A DNA stretch of 64,000 nt, taken from NCBI RefSeq assembly GCF_016918505.1, contig NZ_JAFFPZ010000006.1, positions 1-64,000 of the forward strand, read 5' to 3'. The notes under the pieces are model-generated. The model saw only the letters and a program-made list of their open reading frames with translations, made no database searches and was not told the DNA's origin. Positions 62,605 through 64,000 of this stretch are shown piece by piece; position 1 is the first letter of the stretch; every line of letters begins with the position of its first letter. Origin of the DNA: Desulforhopalus vacuolatus. Lineage in GTDB: Bacteria > Desulfobacterota > Desulfobulbia > Desulfobulbales > Desulfocapsaceae. Both the position numbers and the translations under genes were made by a program.

Positions 62605-63465
62605 ATGATAATCAGTATAGCCAGTGGCAAGGGAGGCACCGGGAAGACAACCGTTGCTGCCAACCTTGCCCTCAGTCTGCAGGACAGCGGTCTGGTAAAG
62701 GATTTCAACATGCTCGACTGTGATGTCGAGGAACCTAATCTCCATCTTTTCCTCGATCCCGGGGTGCTGACAGAGACCGAGATAACTACTTTTGTTCCGG
62801 TCGTTGACCAGGAGAAATGTACCGGGTGCAGAAAGTGTGTCGATATCTGCCGCTTTGCCGCTCTCGCCTTCGTGAAGGAAACAGTGCTTGTTTTTCCGGC
62901 GCTCTGCCACAGCTGCGGTGGATGCGAGCTCGTTTGTGAATTTGGGGCAATTGGTGATGACAGTCGCAGTCTCGGTGTTGTTGAGTCCGGGATGGTGAAC
63001 GGACATGCGATACACACTGGCCGCATTCGTATCGGCGAGGCGATGTCCCCGCCGTTGATTAAGGCCGTGCGCCGCCACGAGAACGAGGCGGAGCTGACTC
63101 TCATTGATGCCCCGCCGGGCACCTCCTGTCCGGTGATTGCGGCGATGCGTGGAGCCGATTTCGTCCTGCTTGTTACTGAGCCGACCCCGTTTGGTTTGCA
63201 CGATCTGCAGCTTGCGGTTGAGGCAGTCAAGGTACTCGGTATTCCTGCCGGACTGGTCATCAACCGGGCCGATCTCGGTGACAACACAGTGCAGGAGTAT
63301 GCAGAGAGTGAAGGACTTGAGATCCTCATGAAGATTCCCTTTGAGCGCAGCTTTGCCGAGGCCTATTCCCGTGGAGAGTCAATTGTCAATGTTTCGCCGG
63401 AATGGCGGGAAAAATTTCAACGGCTCTATACGCGTATAGCCGAGATCGTGGAGGCAAAAGCATGA
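62605..63465 (+). CDS. MinD-type ATPase with ferredoxin insert, 1
   Basis: A 286-residue P-loop ATPase of the MinD/Mrp superfamily. The deviant Walker A SGKGGTGKTTVAANLALSL is followed after about 60 residues by an inserted two-cluster ferredoxin domain (CTGCRKCVDICRF and CHSCGGCELVCEF). The second half carries TLIDAPPGTSCPV and VTEPTPFGLHDLQLAVE. Such proteins in the orp locus (DVU2103, DVU2104 type) likely insert or move metal clusters using ATP. GGAG precedes the ATG. The stop overlaps the next start (ATGA). Confidence 0.9.
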   Translation: MIISIASGKGGTGKTTVAANLALSLQDSGLVKDFNMLDCDVEEPNLHLFLDPGVLTETEITTFVPVVDQEKCTGCRKCVDICRFAALAFVKETVLVFPALCHSCGGCELVCEFGAIGDDSRSLGVVESGMVNGHAIHTGRIRIGEAMSPPLIKAVRRHENEAELTLIDAPPGTSCPVIAAMRGADFVLLVTEPTPFGLHDLQLAVEAVKVLGIPAGLVINRADLGDNTVQEYAESEGLEILMKIPFERSFAEAYSRGESIVNVSPEWREKFQRLYTRIAEIVEAKA

Positions 63466-64000
63466 TACGGGAGATAGTAATTATTAGTGGCAAGGGTGGC
63501 ACCGGTAAAACCAGTATTGCGGCTGCATTCGCTTCCCTCATGGAGAATGGAGTGCTCTGCGACGCTGATGTGGACGCTGCCAACCTGCACCTTTTGCTGA
63601 AGCCGAAGGTTGTGGAATCTCATGCTTTCATGGGTGGTGGAATTGCTGAGATTCGCAATGAGGATTGCGTGGCCTGCGGCGTCTGCCTGGATGTGTGTAA
63701 ATTTGATGCGATTTCAGAAGACTATCATGTGGACCCGATCGCCTGCGAGGGTTGCGGAGTCTGTGTTGACATGTGCCCGCAGGAGGCGATTGATTTTCCG
63801 ACACAGCAGTGTGGAGAATGGTTTCACTCCGAAACCCGTTTTGGACCGATGATTCACGCCCGGCTCGGAATTGCTGAGGAAAACTCCGGTAAACTGGTCA
63901 GTCTGGTGCGCCAGGAGGGGCGCCAGCTGGCGGAAGCCGAAGGGCGCAATCTGCTGCTTACTGACGGCCCTCCAGGGGTTGGCTGTCCAGTAATCGCTGC
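63462..64000 (+). CDS. MinD-type ATPase with ferredoxin insert, 2 (partial)
   Basis: The first 179 residues of a second ATPase of the same family; the frame runs off the right edge. Walker A SGKGGTGKTSIAAAFASLM, CDADVDAANLHLLL, a ferredoxin insert with CVACGVCLDVCKF and CEGCGVCVDMCP, and LLLTDGPPGVGCPV are present. The start ATG overlaps the stop of the first ATPase by four bases, so the two are translationally coupled and may form a heterodimer. Confidence 0.9.
   Translation, partial: MIREIVIISGKGGTGKTSIAAAFASLMENGVLCDADVDAANLHLLLKPKVVESHAFMGGGIAEIRNEDCVACGVCLDVCKFDAISEDYHVDPIACEGCGVCVDMCPQEAIDFPTQQCGEWFHSETRFGPMIHARLGIAEENSGKLVSLVRQEGRQLAEAEGRNLLLTDGPPGVGCPVIA

Overview
The window looks like chromosomal DNA of a sulfate-reducing or sulfur-cycling member of the Desulfobacterota, most likely near Desulfobulbales. 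This is inferred from gene content: a LutC plus fused LutB-LutA lactate oxidation pair of the kind known from Desulfovibrio, a CbiK-type cobaltochelatase, a long multidomain phosphate acetyltransferase, and at the right edge a cluster matching the anaerobe-specific orange protein (orp) locus. No rRNA or tRNA gene, CRISPR array or intact transposase was found.

Layout. 0.7-5.2 kb: ModF-like double ABC ATPase, a small membrane peptide and a DASS anion transporter. 5.6-8.7 kb: cupin, LutC and LutB-LutA fusion. 9.1-12.9 kb: Hsp33, citrate synthase, IscU-like scaffold, dihydrofolate reductase. 13.1-20.1 kb: two paralogous zinc-ribbon membrane proteins, NfeD/stomatin/EamA operon, J-domain protein, metallo-beta-lactamase-fold protein. 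20.5-25.6 kb: CbiK, FadL-type porin, radical SAM/TcdA pair, YkgJ and YgjV proteins. 25.7-29.0 kb: polar amino acid ABC transporter. 29.1-37.2 kb: CMP-kinase-like protein, DUF3124/ferritin-like pair, a large secreted glycosidase-like protein, a TPR-methyltransferase and gene relics. 37.8-45.2 kb: Pta, SbcD, SbcC. 45.5-49.0 kb: DUF2062 protein and a three-gene lipid-linked sugar cassette (GT2, LAB_N, GT39). 49.3-54 kb: ExeA-like ATPase, AmtB-GlnK, an unknown HEPN-like protein and a small membrane protein. 54.3-57.9 kb: heterodimeric MdlAB-like ABC exporter. 57.9-60.2 kb: AT-rich, gene-poor stretch with a frameshifted relic and an H-NS homologue. 60.2-64 kb: sigma-54 activator, NifX/ORP-like protein behind a near-perfect sigma-54 promoter, receiver-like protein and two MinD-type ATPases with ferredoxin inserts; the last is cut by the window edge.

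The most unusual feature is not a gene. A family of 190-350 bp interspersed repeats whose ends read TACCATT/AATGGTA fills many intergenic gaps almost from stop codon to stop codon. Copies supply the stop codons of several genes, apparently the last residues of SbcC, and end two bases before the hslO start codon. They carry purine-rich tracts, a conserved inverted repeat and, in two copies, a near-perfect palindrome. A second, shorter repeat family (core CGATTATTCGATGTTCCC) lies upstream of four genes. Two sigma-54 promoters (amtB-glnK, orp-like cluster), several sigma-70-like promoters and strong intrinsic terminators complete the regulatory picture.
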